Shown in pieces: positions 25,991 to 39,222 of a stretch of 64,000 nucleotides of DNA. The first letter of the stretch is position 1. Every line of letters begins with the position of its first letter. The notes below the pieces were generated by a model, which had not been told where the DNA came from, searched no databases, and saw nothing but the letters and a program-made list of their open reading frames with translations. Location: positions 1,971,001-2,035,000 of the forward strand of contig NZ_CP060096.1 in NCBI RefSeq assembly GCF_017357865.1, given 5' to 3'. Position numbers and translations under genes: made by a program. Source of the DNA: Aceticella autotrophica. Its GTDB lineage: Bacteria > Bacillota > Thermoanaerobacteria > Thermoanaerobacterales > Thermoanaerobacteraceae.

Positions 25991-27962
25991 CCCTAGTTTT
26001 GCAGCAAGTTTCAGACTAACATAACCTGAAACCATTAATTTTACTAATGATTTCAGGTAAAATTTTTTTAAATTTTTGTCATATTTTAATTGCGAATCAT
26101 TATGGATTATGATATAATATAAGTATATTGATTTTAGGAGAGTATAAGGTGTATTTGAAGAAAAGTAAACGTAGTTCTGGAAGAATTTATCTTTCTATTG
26201 CAGATGGTTATCATGATAAAGAGAGAGGACATACAAGGACTGTTACAATTAAATCTCTTGGATATCTTGATGAACTTCAAAAACAATATGATAACCCCAT
26301 TGCATTTTTTGAACAACAGGTTAAAGAATTGAACGAACAAAAAGCTATGAAAAAGGCCCCCATCATGCTTAGTTTTTCCCCTGATGAAAAACTTTTAGCT
26401 AATATGCATAACCGCAAGAATTTCGGTTATGCAGCTTTGAGTAAAATTTATCATGAACTTGATGTAGATACATTCTTAAGAAACAGACAACGGCATTCAA
26501 AAGAAAAATATGATGCAAATGCCATCATGAAATTGCTTGTATTTTCACGCCTGCTTTATCCTGCTTCTAAGAAAAAAACTTATGAAAACAGGGATATATT
26601 CTTTGAAAAATTTAATTTTTCTTTGGATGATATATACAGATGCCTTACTCTTTTTAACAAACACAGTGATGCTCTTCAGCTTTGGCTGCATGAACACATT
26701 AAATCTCAGTATAATCGCAACACAGATCTTGTTTATTATGATGTTACAAATTATTACTTTGAAATAGATGAACAGGATGACTTGCGTAAAAAAGGAGTTT
26801 CTAAAGAACATCGTCCTGATCCTATTGTACAGATGGGATTATTTATGGACACAAATGGTATACCTATTACATATAAGCTTTTTCCAGGAAATACGCCGGA
26901 TAAAACTACCCTGATTCCGTCTCTAAGCGGGATTCAACGTGAATATTCCTTAGGCAGAATTATCGTGGTAGCAGACAGAGGATTAACCACAGGAGATAAC
27001 ATTTGGTATATTCTATCTGCTAAAAATGGTTATGTATTAAGTTATTCTGTTCGCGGTGCCGACAAAAATTTTCAGAAGTATGTCCTTGATGAAAATGGAT
27101 ATGTTAGCAAAGGTGATGGTTTTAAAATAAAATCAAGACTTTATCCAAGAGAAATTCAAGTGACTGCAACGAATGGAAAAAAGATAAAAAAGATAGTGGA
27201 TGAAAGACAGGTTATCTTCTATAGCCCCGAATATGCTGCAAAGGCAAAGCAAGATCGAGCAGCTGCATTAGCTAAGGCAATGGACCTTATTAAAAATCCT
27301 GCAAGGTACAATAAGTCTATATCTTATGGTGCTGCTAAATACGTAAAAAACCTTACATTTGATGCTAATACCGGTGAAATATCGGAGAGTGTACGTCAAC
27401 ATTTAGCTTTTAATGAAGAGAAGTTACGTGAAGAAGAAAAGTTCGACGGTTATTATGCTATTGTTACCAGTGAATATAAGGAGTCACCCGAGAAAATAAT
27501 TGAGATGTACCGTGGACTTTGGAAGATAGAAGAGTCCTTTAAGGTAACCAAAAGTGATTTTGAGAGTAGACCGGTTTATTTGTCGTTGAAGGAGCATATT
27601 GATGCTCATTTTCTGACATGTTTTATATCACTTGTAATTGTAAGGATACTTGAACACAGATTAAAGGGTAAATATTCTGTAAGAGAAATGCTTGAGAGTC
27701 TGAGTAAAGCCTCCTGTAGTCATATAAAGGAGAATTATTATCTTTTTGATTTTTATAATGATATTCTTGAAGATATCGGAAAAGAGTTAAATATTGATTT
27801 TAGTAAAAAGATTATGACTTTAAAAGATATAAAAAAATTTTTAGGGGAGACGAAAAAAAGTTGATTTCCACTATATCTTTATGACAAAATCAGAATGCCC
27901 AAAACCCTTTATTTTAAAGTGGTTGAGGGCATTTTTTATCTCTTTTTGCTGCAAAAGTCAGG
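25991..27962 (+). mobile_element. IS1634-family element, copy 1 (1,972 bp)
   Basis: It begins CCCTAGTTTTGCAGCAAG and ends TTGCTGCAAAAGTCAGG, imperfect inverted repeats with a shared TTTTGCAGCAA core. It is flanked by the exact 131-bp duplications. IS1634 of Mycoplasma is known for target duplications from tens to hundreds of bp, which agrees. A second copy of the same length lies at 37205-39176. Confidence 0.92.
26149..27864 (+). CDS. IS1634-family transposase, copy 1
   Basis: The 571-residue DDE (IS4-superfamily) transposase has catalytic acids probably Asp in YYDVTNYYFE, Asp in VVADRGLTTGDN and Glu in YRGLWKIEESFKVTKSDFES. The GTG at 26149 (MYLKKSKRSSGRIY) follows AGGAGAG by 6 bases; the TTG at 26128 lies before that site. 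The frame is complete. It differs from copy 2 in a few residues (SYGAAKY against SYGALKY, FNEEKL against FNKEKL, MTLKDIKKFLG against MKLGEIKKILG), so the two are recent but not identical. Confidence 0.92.
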   Translation: MYLKKSKRSSGRIYLSIADGYHDKERGHTRTVTIKSLGYLDELQKQYDNPIAFFEQQVKELNEQKAMKKAPIMLSFSPDEKLLANMHNRKNFGYAALSKIYHELDVDTFLRNRQRHSKEKYDANAIMKLLVFSRLLYPASKKKTYENRDIFFEKFNFSLDDIYRCLTLFNKHSDALQLWLHEHIKSQYNRNTDLVYYDVTNYYFEIDEQDDLRKKGVSKEHRPDPIVQMGLFMDTNGIPITYKLFPGNTPDKTTLIPSLSGIQREYSLGRIIVVADRGLTTGDNIWYILSAKNGYVLSYSVRGADKNFQKYVLDENGYVSKGDGFKIKSRLYPREIQVTATNGKKIKKIVDERQVIFYSPEYAAKAKQDRAAALAKAMDLIKNPARYNKSISYGAAKYVKNLTFDANTGEISESVRQHLAFNEEKLREEEKFDGYYAIVTSEYKESPEKIIEMYRGLWKIEESFKVTKSDFESRPVYLSLKEHIDAHFLTCFISLVIVRILEHRLKGKYSVREMLESLSKASCSHIKENYYLFDFYNDILEDIGKELNIDFSKKIMTLKDIKKFLGETKKS

Positions 27963-28093
27963 ATTTGAGAGTCCTCTTTTCTAATTTTCTCATTATTCTA
28001 TTATATCATGTATTTATTAGATTTCAACTAACTATGGAAAGAACCGCTTTTAGTGTAACATAAACACAAAAATTTTACATTTTCTCACTCATT
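27963..28093. repeat. 131-bp direct repeat, right copy
   Basis: Exact copy of 25860-25990 on the other side of the IS1634-type element. It carries a useless second copy of the ISL3 right end. After it, 28094-28257 is A+T-rich and holds only a short tandem repeat (CACCTATAAAT twice at 28101-28122). Confidence 0.92.
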
Positions 28094-28257
28094 GATCTTT
28101 TCACCTATAAATCACCTATAAATTTTGCTAATTATTAGTAGTATAAATAATTGTGACCAAAAAGCATGCAATAAATGGCACAAAAAGTTTTAATTAAAAA
28201 TTATTAATAATAATACATTTATTATATTGTTTTAAACATTTTATCAAAAGAACAGAA

Positions 28258-28290
28258 ATAAAAAGGTATTCGTCTTTTTGCGAATACCCC
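28258..28290 (-). terminator. Terminator of the rRNA-tRNA operon
   Basis: On the minus strand GGTATTCG and CGAATACC form a stem around a 8-base loop followed by TTTTTATTT. It lies about 85 bases after the last tRNA. Between them, 28298-28352 contains four GCACTTTT-type short repeats. Confidence 0.85.
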
Positions 28291-28372
28291 CTTATTTTTG
28301 CATTAGCACTTTTTGCACTTTTATTTTTTAAGCACTTTTTAAGCACTTTTTTTATTTTGAAATCTTGAAATC

Positions 28373-28448
28373 TGGAGCTGACAGTGGGACTTGAACCCAC
28401 GACCTGTTGATTACGAATCAACTGCTCTACCAACTGAGCCATGTCAGC
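28373..28448 (-). tRNA. tRNA-Thr (anticodon CGT)
   Basis: Cloverleaf with acceptor GCTGACA/TGTCAGC, anticodon loop TTCGTAA, T-loop GTTCAAGTC and an encoded CCA. It reads ACG. It is the last gene of the rRNA operon. Confidence 0.95.
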
Positions 28449-28599
28449 ACATAACAAATCTTATATCAATATTAATATAACATGTAATTAAATTATTTTC
28501 AATATATCTATACATAAAAAAACTTCAACTTCTTAAGTTGAAAGCATTTTTAATACTAATTATAAATCCTTAATTTTTAACTCTTTTAATATATCGTTA

Positions 28600-28676
28600 T
28601 GGCGACTCAAAAGGGGCTCGAACCCTCGACCTCCAGCGTGACAGGCTGGCGCTCTAACCAACTGAGCTATTGAGCC
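28600..28676 (-). tRNA. tRNA-Asp (anticodon GTC)
   Basis: Acceptor GGCTCAA/TTGAGTC, anticodon loop CTGTCAC-type with GTC, T-loop GTTCGAGCC, discriminator G and encoded CCA. Confidence 0.95.
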
Positions 28677-28701
28677 TAATTTCCCTTTATTCTATGTATA
28701 A

Positions 28702-28777
28702 TGGTGGGCCTTCAGGGACTCGAACCCCGGACCAATCGGTTATGAGCCGACCGCTCTTCCAGCTGAGCTAAAGGCCC
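28702..28777 (-). tRNA. tRNA-Met (anticodon CAT), probably elongator
   Basis: Acceptor GGGCCTT/AAGGCCC, anticodon loop CTCATAA, encoded CCA. The first pair is G-C, and the anticodon stem lacks three G-C pairs, so it is not the initiator. A lysidine-modified tRNA-Ile(CAT) cannot be fully excluded by eye. Confidence 0.9.
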
Positions 28778-28784
28778 TTGTTTT

Positions 28785-28859
28785 TGGTGACCCCGACGGG
28801 ATTCGAACCCATGTTACCGCCGTGAAAGGGCGATGTCTTAACCACTTGACCACGGGGCC
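28785..28859 (-). tRNA. tRNA-Glu (anticodon TTC)
   Basis: Acceptor GGCCCCG/CGGGGTC, anticodon loop CTTTCAC, T-loop GTTCGAATC, encoded CCA. Confidence 0.95.
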
Positions 28860-28865
28860 ACGTTT

Positions 28866-28940
28866 TGGCTCCTCAGGTAGGGCTCGAACCTACAACCTAC
28901 CGGTTAACAGCCGGTTGCTCCACCATTGAGCTACTGAGGA
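28866..28940 (-). tRNA. tRNA-Asn (anticodon GTT)
   Basis: Acceptor TCCTCAG/CTGAGGA, anticodon loop CTGTTAA, T-loop GTTCGAGCC, encoded CCA. First tRNA after 5S. Confidence 0.95.
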
Positions 28941-28961
28941 TCATTATTTTTTTATTTTTAA

Positions 28962-29072
28962 ATCCGGCAGCGTCCTACTCTCCCGCTTACGCAGTACCAT
29001 CGGCGCTGGAGGGCTTCACTTCCGTGTTCGGTATGGGAACGGGTTTTTAACCTCCGCTATTGCCACCGGAAA
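28962..29072 (-). rRNA. rrf: 5S ribosomal RNA
   Basis: The minus strand begins TTCCGGTGGCAATAGCGG, includes the conserved CCCGTTCCCATACCGAACAC and ends GCTGCCGG, pairing with the 5' end. About 130 bases of spacer separate it from 23S. Confidence 0.95.
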
Positions 29073-29203
29073 TCTTTTGTTCATTCGCTTTGCATTATTA
29101 TTCTGAAAAAATCTTATCAACGCTCACAAATTTCGCTTTTGATAGATTTTTTCTCCATATATGCTTTCATATATGAACTTTGATAACTGCACAATGCTTT
29201 TTG

Positions 29204-33957
<4,754 letters not shown>

Positions 33958-34048
33958 TTAAATCCTTTTTCTCATTCTTTTTCTTTACTGGCTTTCTTAC
34001 TGTTCAATTTTCAAGGTTCATTCCCTCGCCTCTTTGGCGACATTGTTT

Positions 34049-34077
34049 ATATTATCATATCTCTTCTTTCTTGTCAA
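34049..34077 (-). promoter_or_regulatory. rRNA operon promoter
   Basis: On the minus strand TTGACA (34077-34072), 17 bases, TAATAT (34054-34049), about 90 bases before 16S. The leader contains the conserved TTGAAAATTGAACAGTAAG block. The remaining gap to rpsI (34078-34277) is pyrimidine-rich; no gene is seen. Confidence 0.8.
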
Positions 34078-34277
34078 CTCTTTTTTCTGTCTTCTTTTTG
34101 CCGCTTTCGGCGACAGGTATTAATATACCATGTTTTATATTGATCTTCAACCCGAAAATTTACTTATATTACGCTTTTTTAATGGTTTATTTTAAATATA
34201 CGCATTTTTTCTTCTTTTTGCTTAATTTCTCTTGAAATCGCATAATATATAAAGAAAAAAAGAGCATATATGCTCTT

Positions 34278-34673
34278 TTATCTCTTTGAGAATTGTGGCG
34301 CTTTTCTTGCTTTTTTAAGACCGTATTTTTTCCTTTCTTTCATCCTTGGATCCCTTGTAATAAATCCGGCTTTTTTAAGTACAGGTCTTAATTCGGCATC
34401 TGCTTTCATGAGTGCCCTTGTAATTCCATGTCTAATAGCACCAGCTTGACCTGTTAATCCACCGCCTTCTACCTTTACATATATATCAAATTTATCAATA
34501 TTTTCTGTTAGAATCAAAGGCTGCTTTACTGTGTACTTTAATGTGTCAAGACCAAAATATTCATCTAAGCTTTTCCCATTTATTATTATATTACCTTTTC
34601 CGGGTAACAATCTTACTCTCGCAACAGATGTCTTTCTTCTACCTGTTCCGAAAAACTGCAATCCTTGCATCAT
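34278..34673 (-). CDS. rpsI: 30S ribosomal protein S9
   Basis: About 130 residues with the S9 pattern [20 protein letters not shown] at the start and the basic tail [20 protein letters not shown] ending FSKR, which reaches the P-site tRNA in the small subunit. It normally follows rplM directly; here an IS110-type element of about 1.8 kb separates them. The start is after a CGAGGAGGATATT ribosome site. It must now depend on readthrough across the element or on a new promoter in 34680-34860. Confidence 0.95.
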   Translation of the reverse strand: MMQGLQFFGTGRRKTSVARVRLLPGKGNIIINGKSLDEYFGLDTLKYTVKQPLILTENIDKFDIYVKVEGGGLTGQAGAIRHGITRALMKADAELRPVLKKAGFITRDPRMKERKKYGLKKARKAPQFSKR

Positions 34674-34877
34674 AATATCCTCCTCGTATAATTATTTTTG
34701 TAGACAATAAATTTGTCTCACTTCTTAAAATTTAATAAAACACATTGATAATTGGAAATTACCTCTTTTTAAAATCATCATTTAGAAATCACATCTATTG
34801 CCATGTATCTAAAATATCAAATTAAGTACATGGCACAGGCCGCCACATCTTTTATTTTACGGCCTTTATGTTTACTT

Positions 34878-34905
34878 TTGAGATAACTTGTAGCATTATT
34901 ATACT
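34878..34905 (+). promoter_or_regulatory. Promoter for the IS110 bridge RNA / transposase
   Basis: TTGAGA (34878-34883), 16 bases, TATACT (34900-34905) on the plus strand inside the left non-coding part of the element. Confidence 0.5.
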
Positions 34906-34909
34906 GTAA

Positions 34910-35150
34910 AGTTAATATGGGACAGGCTTTTGTCCTCCATGCGGTTTTTTCGCTCTTTAAAGTATGGTCCCTACACCAGATTTGCCTTTTCTCACGCGAA
35001 ATCTGCTTTGTCGTATATAAACCCCTGGCAGCAGAGGACTCAGGTTTATATACTAATAGCTAATTGCGAGGTTGCTACATAATCTGGTCGCTAGGTTATC
35101 TCAAATTAACTTTCAATCTACACCATTACCTTTGAAAGGAGGTGCTATAG
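34910..35150 (+). ncRNA. Candidate bridge RNA of the IS110-type element
   Basis: The 240 bases from the promoter to the transposase start hold several hairpins: GGACAGGCTTTTGTCC; AGATTT...AAATCT (34977-35005); TATATAAACC...GGTTTATATA (35016-35052), with a large internal loop; and TAGC...GCTA (35061-35096). IS110-group elements make a bridge RNA from the left non-coding end with target- and donor-binding loops. The position and folding agree, but loops have not been matched to target and donor sequences. Confidence 0.5.
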
Positions 35151-35152
35151 CT

Positions 35153-36412
35153 TTGAATAAACTTTTCGTAGGCATGGATATAAGCTTGGATGATGTCAAG
35201 GTTCATATTCTCGACCAAGACGGTAACGATGCTTGCCCTCGTTTTTCTGTAGATAATAATCCTTCTGGTTGCGATATTTTAGTGTCTCATATCTTGGATT
35301 GTTGTAATAAATACAACATTCAGAAGGTTTTTATTGGCCTAGAATCTACTTCAGTCTATGGTTGGCATATTCAGTATTATTTAGCTGACCATGCTTCTTT
35401 GAAGCCTTTTAATCCTTCTGTAACTACTTTTAATGCTAATACTGTCAAGGCTTTTAAAAAGTCTCTTGGCGATTTGCCTAAGAATGACTGGGTTGATGCT
35501 TTTGTTATTGCTGAAAAATTAAGGTTTGGAAGGCTTCCTAAATCTTGTCCTGTAGATTTTAGATACCTTGCTCTCCAAAGGCTTACCCGCCATCGCTTTC
35601 ACATTGTTGATAGTATTGTCAGGGAGAAAAATTATTTCCTAAGTAATCTGTTTCTTAAATTTAATGGCTTATGTCAGATTAAAGTTTTTAGCAATAATTT
35701 TGGTACGGCTGCTACTGAAATATTTAATGAGTTTTTAACTCTTGATGATATTGCGGCTCGACCGCTTGAAGATCTTATTGCCTTTTTAGTTGATAAAGGC
35801 AGAGACCATTTTAATGACCCTAATACTACGGCTAAATTACTCCAAGATGCTGTACGCAAATCTTATAGAATCAACGCTAATGTAAATGATTCTTTGAATT
35901 TTGTTATCAAGTCGTGTCTTGATAATATACAGTATCTTGAAAAGCAGAAGAAAGCTTCTGAAAAGACCATTGCCAATGAAGTCAAAGGATTTAAGAATCA
36001 ATTTATTTGTCTTACTTCAGTAAATGGCATTGGTCCAACTATAGCAGCTGGCCTAATATCTGAGATAGGCGGAATATCAAGGTTTGATAATGATAATGCC
36101 CTTGCAAAGTTTTCCGGCATATATTGGTCAGAATACCAGTCTGCGGATTTTAAAGCGGAGGACACATATTTAAAACGCACTGGTAATGAGTATCTCAGAT
36201 ATTACTTTATTCAAGCAGCCGACCAACTTAGGAAATATTGTCCTGAGTTTTCACAATACTATGCTCGCAAATTTAATGAAGGTAAAACTCATAAACACAA
36301 ACGTGCTTTAGTTTTAACGGCACGCAAAGCTGTAAGGTTAGTCTTTGCTCTGCTGCGCGAAGAAAAACTTTATAAACCACCAGCAATGAAAGGAGATGAT
36401 TGTAAATACTAA
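35153..36412 (+). CDS. IS110-family transposase (DEDD recombinase)
   Basis: About 419 residues. The N-terminal RuvC-like DEDD domain includes FVGMDISLDDVKVHILDQDG, IGLESTSVYGWHIQYYL and KNDWVDAFVIAEKLRFG. The C-terminal Tnp_20 domain includes CLTSVNGIGPTIAAGLISEI and ALAKFSGIYWSEYQSADF, with the likely catalytic Ser in KFSG. The TTG at 35153 (MNKLFVGMD) has GAAAGGAGG 11 bases upstream and is preferred over the ATG at 35072. Together with a bridge RNA it catalyses sequence-guided recombination. The frame is intact. Confidence 0.88.
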   Translation: MNKLFVGMDISLDDVKVHILDQDGNDACPRFSVDNNPSGCDILVSHILDCCNKYNIQKVFIGLESTSVYGWHIQYYLADHASLKPFNPSVTTFNANTVKAFKKSLGDLPKNDWVDAFVIAEKLRFGRLPKSCPVDFRYLALQRLTRHRFHIVDSIVREKNYFLSNLFLKFNGLCQIKVFSNNFGTAATEIFNEFLTLDDIAARPLEDLIAFLVDKGRDHFNDPNTTAKLLQDAVRKSYRINANVNDSLNFVIKSCLDNIQYLEKQKKASEKTIANEVKGFKNQFICLTSVNGIGPTIAAGLISEIGGISRFDNDNALAKFSGIYWSEYQSADFKAEDTYLKRTGNEYLRYYFIQAADQLRKYCPEFSQYYARKFNEGKTHKHKRALVLTARKAVRLVFALLREEKLYKPPAMKGDDCKY

Positions 36413-36559
36413 CATAATATCCCATTACCATAATTAACATATATTTCCATTGCTGTTTTTAGTAATGGTTAGCTTTGCTATGCTCTTTTTTAGCTGTTTT
36501 TTTAAAAAAATTTTTTAATTTTTTTCAATCACCCCTTGACATATTACCGAAATACTTTC

Positions 36560-36988
36560 TTATATCTCCAATTTCTCAGGCTTTTGAGCCTCATGATTGT
36601 GTTCAGTTCCAGTATAAACTTTTAATTTTTTAATCATATGCCTTCCAAGTTTATTCTTTGGCATCATGCCACTAACAGCCTTAAAAATAGCCTTTTCCGG
36701 TTTTGTTCTCATAAGGGTTTTATACTGAATCTCTTTTAATCCTCCTGGATATCCTGTATGATACCTATAATATTTTTGTTCTAATTTTTTTCCTGTTAAT
36801 ACTACTTTATCTGCATTTATTACTATCACATAATCACCAGTATCAACACTTGGTGAATATACAGGTTTATTTTTACCTGTAAGTATTTTTGCTATTTGGC
36901 TTGCAAGTCTTCCAAGAACTTTGCCTTCAGCGTCAATAACATACCACTTTTTTTCTATTTCATTTTTTTTCGGCATGTATGATTTCAC
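36560..36988 (-). CDS. rplM: 50S ribosomal protein L13
   Basis: The 142-residue L13 contains [51 protein letters not shown] and [20 protein letters not shown]. It binds 23S early in assembly. Start GTG 36988 ([12 protein letters not shown]) follows AAGGAGG by 9 bases. The gene now lies between an IS110-type element downstream and the duplicated end of truA plus an IS1634-type element upstream. Confidence 0.96.
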   Translation of the reverse strand: MKSYMPKKNEIEKKWYVIDAEGKVLGRLASQIAKILTGKNKPVYSPSVDTGDYVIVINADKVVLTGKKLEQKYYRYHTGYPGGLKEIQYKTLMRTKPEKAIFKAVSGMMPKNKLGRHMIKKLKVYTGTEHNHEAQKPEKLEI

Positions 36989-37049
36989 TTCGTAAAACCT
37001 CCTTATATATAAAAATTACAATAAACGGGGCATAATCATGCATAGTATT

Positions 37050-37204
37050 ATTTTAATCTACATGGTTCTGCATGTCAATAGAATATTTTCAATAAATATA
37101 AACCCTGTGGTGGCGATGTTTTACCTGCAAGGTTACGATTTTTTGATTCAAGTATATTTTTTATCATGTATGGTTCTATTTTATGACATCCAATATCAAC
37201 TAAT
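37050..37204 (-). repeat. 155-bp target duplication: detached copy of the truA 3' end
   Basis: It matches 39177-39222 joined to 41009-41117 (46 + 109 = 155 bp). It encodes the end of TruA from [13 protein letters not shown] to KIFY and the original stop (37075-37077). It preserves the original truA-rplM junction. Confidence 0.93.
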
Positions 37205-39176
37205 CCCTAGTTTTGCAGCAAGTTTCAGACTAACATAACCTGAAACCATTAATTTTACTAATGATTTCAGGTAAAATTTTTTTAAATTTTTGTCATATTT
37301 TAATTGCGAATCATTATGGATTATGATATAATATAAGTATATTGATTTTAGGAGAGTATAAGGTGTATTTGAAGAAAAGTAAACGTAGTTCTGGAAGAAT
37401 TTATCTTTCTATTGCAGATGGTTATCATGATAAAGAGAGAGGACATACAAGGACTGTTACAATTAAATCTCTTGGATATCTTGATGAACTTCAAAAACAA
37501 TATGATAACCCCATTGCATTTTTTGAACAACAGGTTAAAGAATTGAACGAACAAAAAGCTATGAAAAAGGCCCCCATCATGCTTAGTTTTTCCCCTGATG
37601 AAAAACTTTTAGCTAATATGCATAACCGCAAGAATTTCGGTTATGCAGCTTTGAGTAAAATTTATCATGAACTTGATGTAGATACATTCTTAAGAAACAG
37701 ACAACGGCATTCAAAAGAAAAATATGATGCAAATGCCATCATGAAATTGCTTGTATTTTCACGCCTGCTTTATCCTGCTTCTAAGAAAAAAACTTATGAA
37801 AACAGGGATATATTCTTTGAAAAATTTAATTTTTCTTTGGATGATATATACAGATGCCTTACTCTTTTTAACAAACACAGTGATGCTCTTCAGCTTTGGC
37901 TGCATGAACACATTAAATCTCAGTATAATCGCAACACAGATCTTGTTTATTATGATGTTACAAATTATTACTTTGAAATAGATGAACAGGATGACTTGCG
38001 TAAAAAAGGAGTTTCTAAAGAACATCGTCCTGATCCTATTGTACAGATGGGATTATTTATGGACACAAATGGTATACCTATTACATATAAGCTTTTTCCA
38101 GGAAATACGCCGGATAAAACTACCCTGATTCCGTCTCTAAGCGGGATTCAACGTGAATATTCCTTAGGCAGAATTATCGTGGTAGCAGACAGAGGATTAA
38201 CCACAGGAGATAACATTTGGTATATTCTATCTGCTAAAAATGGTTATGTATTAAGTTATTCTGTTCGCGGTGCCGACAAAAATTTTCAGAAGTATGTCCT
38301 TGATGAAAATGGATATGTTAGCAAAGGTGATGGTTTTAAAATAAAATCAAGACTTTATCCAAGAGAAATTCAAGTGACTGCAACGAATGGAAAAAAGATA
38401 AAAAAGATAGTGGATGAAAGACAGGTTATCTTCTATAGCCCCGAATATGCTGCAAAGGCAAAGCAAGATCGAGCAGCTGCATTAGCTAAGGCAATGGACC
38501 TTATTAAAAATCCTGCAAGGTACAATAAGTCTATATCTTATGGTGCTTTAAAATACGTAAAAAACCTTACATTTGATGCTAATACCGGTGAAATATCGGA
38601 GAGTGTACGTCAACATTTAGCTTTTAATAAAGAGAAGTTACGTGAAGAAGAAAAGTTCGACGGTTATTATGCTATTGTTACCAGTGAATATAAGGAGTCA
38701 CCCGAGAAAATAATTGAGATGTACCGTGGACTTTGGAAGATAGAAGAGTCCTTTAAGGTAACCAAAAGTGATTTTGAGAGTAGACCGGTTTATTTGTCGT
38801 TGAAGGAGCATATTGATGCTCATTTTCTGACATGCTTTATATCACTTGTAATTGTAAGGATACTTGAACATAGATTAAAGGGTAAATATTCTGTAAGAGA
38901 AATGCTTGAGAGTCTGAGTAAAGCCTCCTGTAGTCATATAAAGGAGAATTATTATCTTTTTGATTTTTATAATGATATTCTTGAAGATATCGGAAAAGAG
39001 TTAAATATTGATTTTAGTAAAAAGATTATGAAACTTGGAGAGATTAAAAAAATTTTAGGAGAGACGAAAAAAAGTTAATTTCCACTATATCTTTATGACA
39101 AAATTAGAATGCCCCAAACCCTTTATTTTAAAGTGGTTGAGAGCATTTTTTATCTCTTTTTGCTGCAAAAGTCAGG
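37205..39176 (+). mobile_element. IS1634-family element, copy 2 (1,972 bp)
   Basis: Same length and ends as copy 1 (CCCTAGTTTTGCAGCAAG ... GCAAAAGTCAGG). It is flanked by the 155-bp duplication of the end of truA, whose right copy was later split by another element. It is inserted in the truA-rplM stretch, facing against the operon. Confidence 0.93.
37363..39078 (+). CDS. IS1634-family transposase, copy 2
   Basis: Intact 571-residue DDE transposase, nearly identical to that at 26149-27864. Same motifs: YYDVTNYYFE, VVADRGLTTGD, YRGLWKIEESFK. It differs at SYGALKY, FNKEKL and in the last 16 residues (MKLGEIKKILGETKKS). The preferred start is GTG after AGGAGAG. The clustered changes at the end suggest the copies came from slightly different sources. 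Confidence 0.92.
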   Translation: MYLKKSKRSSGRIYLSIADGYHDKERGHTRTVTIKSLGYLDELQKQYDNPIAFFEQQVKELNEQKAMKKAPIMLSFSPDEKLLANMHNRKNFGYAALSKIYHELDVDTFLRNRQRHSKEKYDANAIMKLLVFSRLLYPASKKKTYENRDIFFEKFNFSLDDIYRCLTLFNKHSDALQLWLHEHIKSQYNRNTDLVYYDVTNYYFEIDEQDDLRKKGVSKEHRPDPIVQMGLFMDTNGIPITYKLFPGNTPDKTTLIPSLSGIQREYSLGRIIVVADRGLTTGDNIWYILSAKNGYVLSYSVRGADKNFQKYVLDENGYVSKGDGFKIKSRLYPREIQVTATNGKKIKKIVDERQVIFYSPEYAAKAKQDRAAALAKAMDLIKNPARYNKSISYGALKYVKNLTFDANTGEISESVRQHLAFNKEKLREEEKFDGYYAIVTSEYKESPEKIIEMYRGLWKIEESFKVTKSDFESRPVYLSLKEHIDAHFLTCFISLVIVRILEHRLKGKYSVREMLESLSKASCSHIKENYYLFDFYNDILEDIGKELNIDFSKKIMKLGEIKKILGETKKS

Positions 39177-39222
39177 ATTTTAATCTACATGGTTCTGCAT
39201 GTCAATAGAATATTTTCAATAA

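Larger units (their letters stand above)
34750..36500 (+). mobile_element. IS110-family element between rplM and rpsI (ends approximate)
   Basis: The element has a long left non-coding part (about 400 bases), the DEDD transposase gene and a short right part. This family lacks inverted repeats, so the edges can only be bracketed: left between 34690 and 34860, right between 36420 and 36555. It is transcribed against the ribosomal operon. Confidence 0.75.

Noticed and set aside
26545-26811. Duplicate small frames in both IS1634 copies
   Set aside because: They are overlapping frames inside the transposase gene and repeat only because the element is repeated.
28101-28122. Tandem CACCTATAAAT pair as a recombinase attachment site
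   Set aside because: Only two units, no integrase gene nearby and no matching second site in the window.
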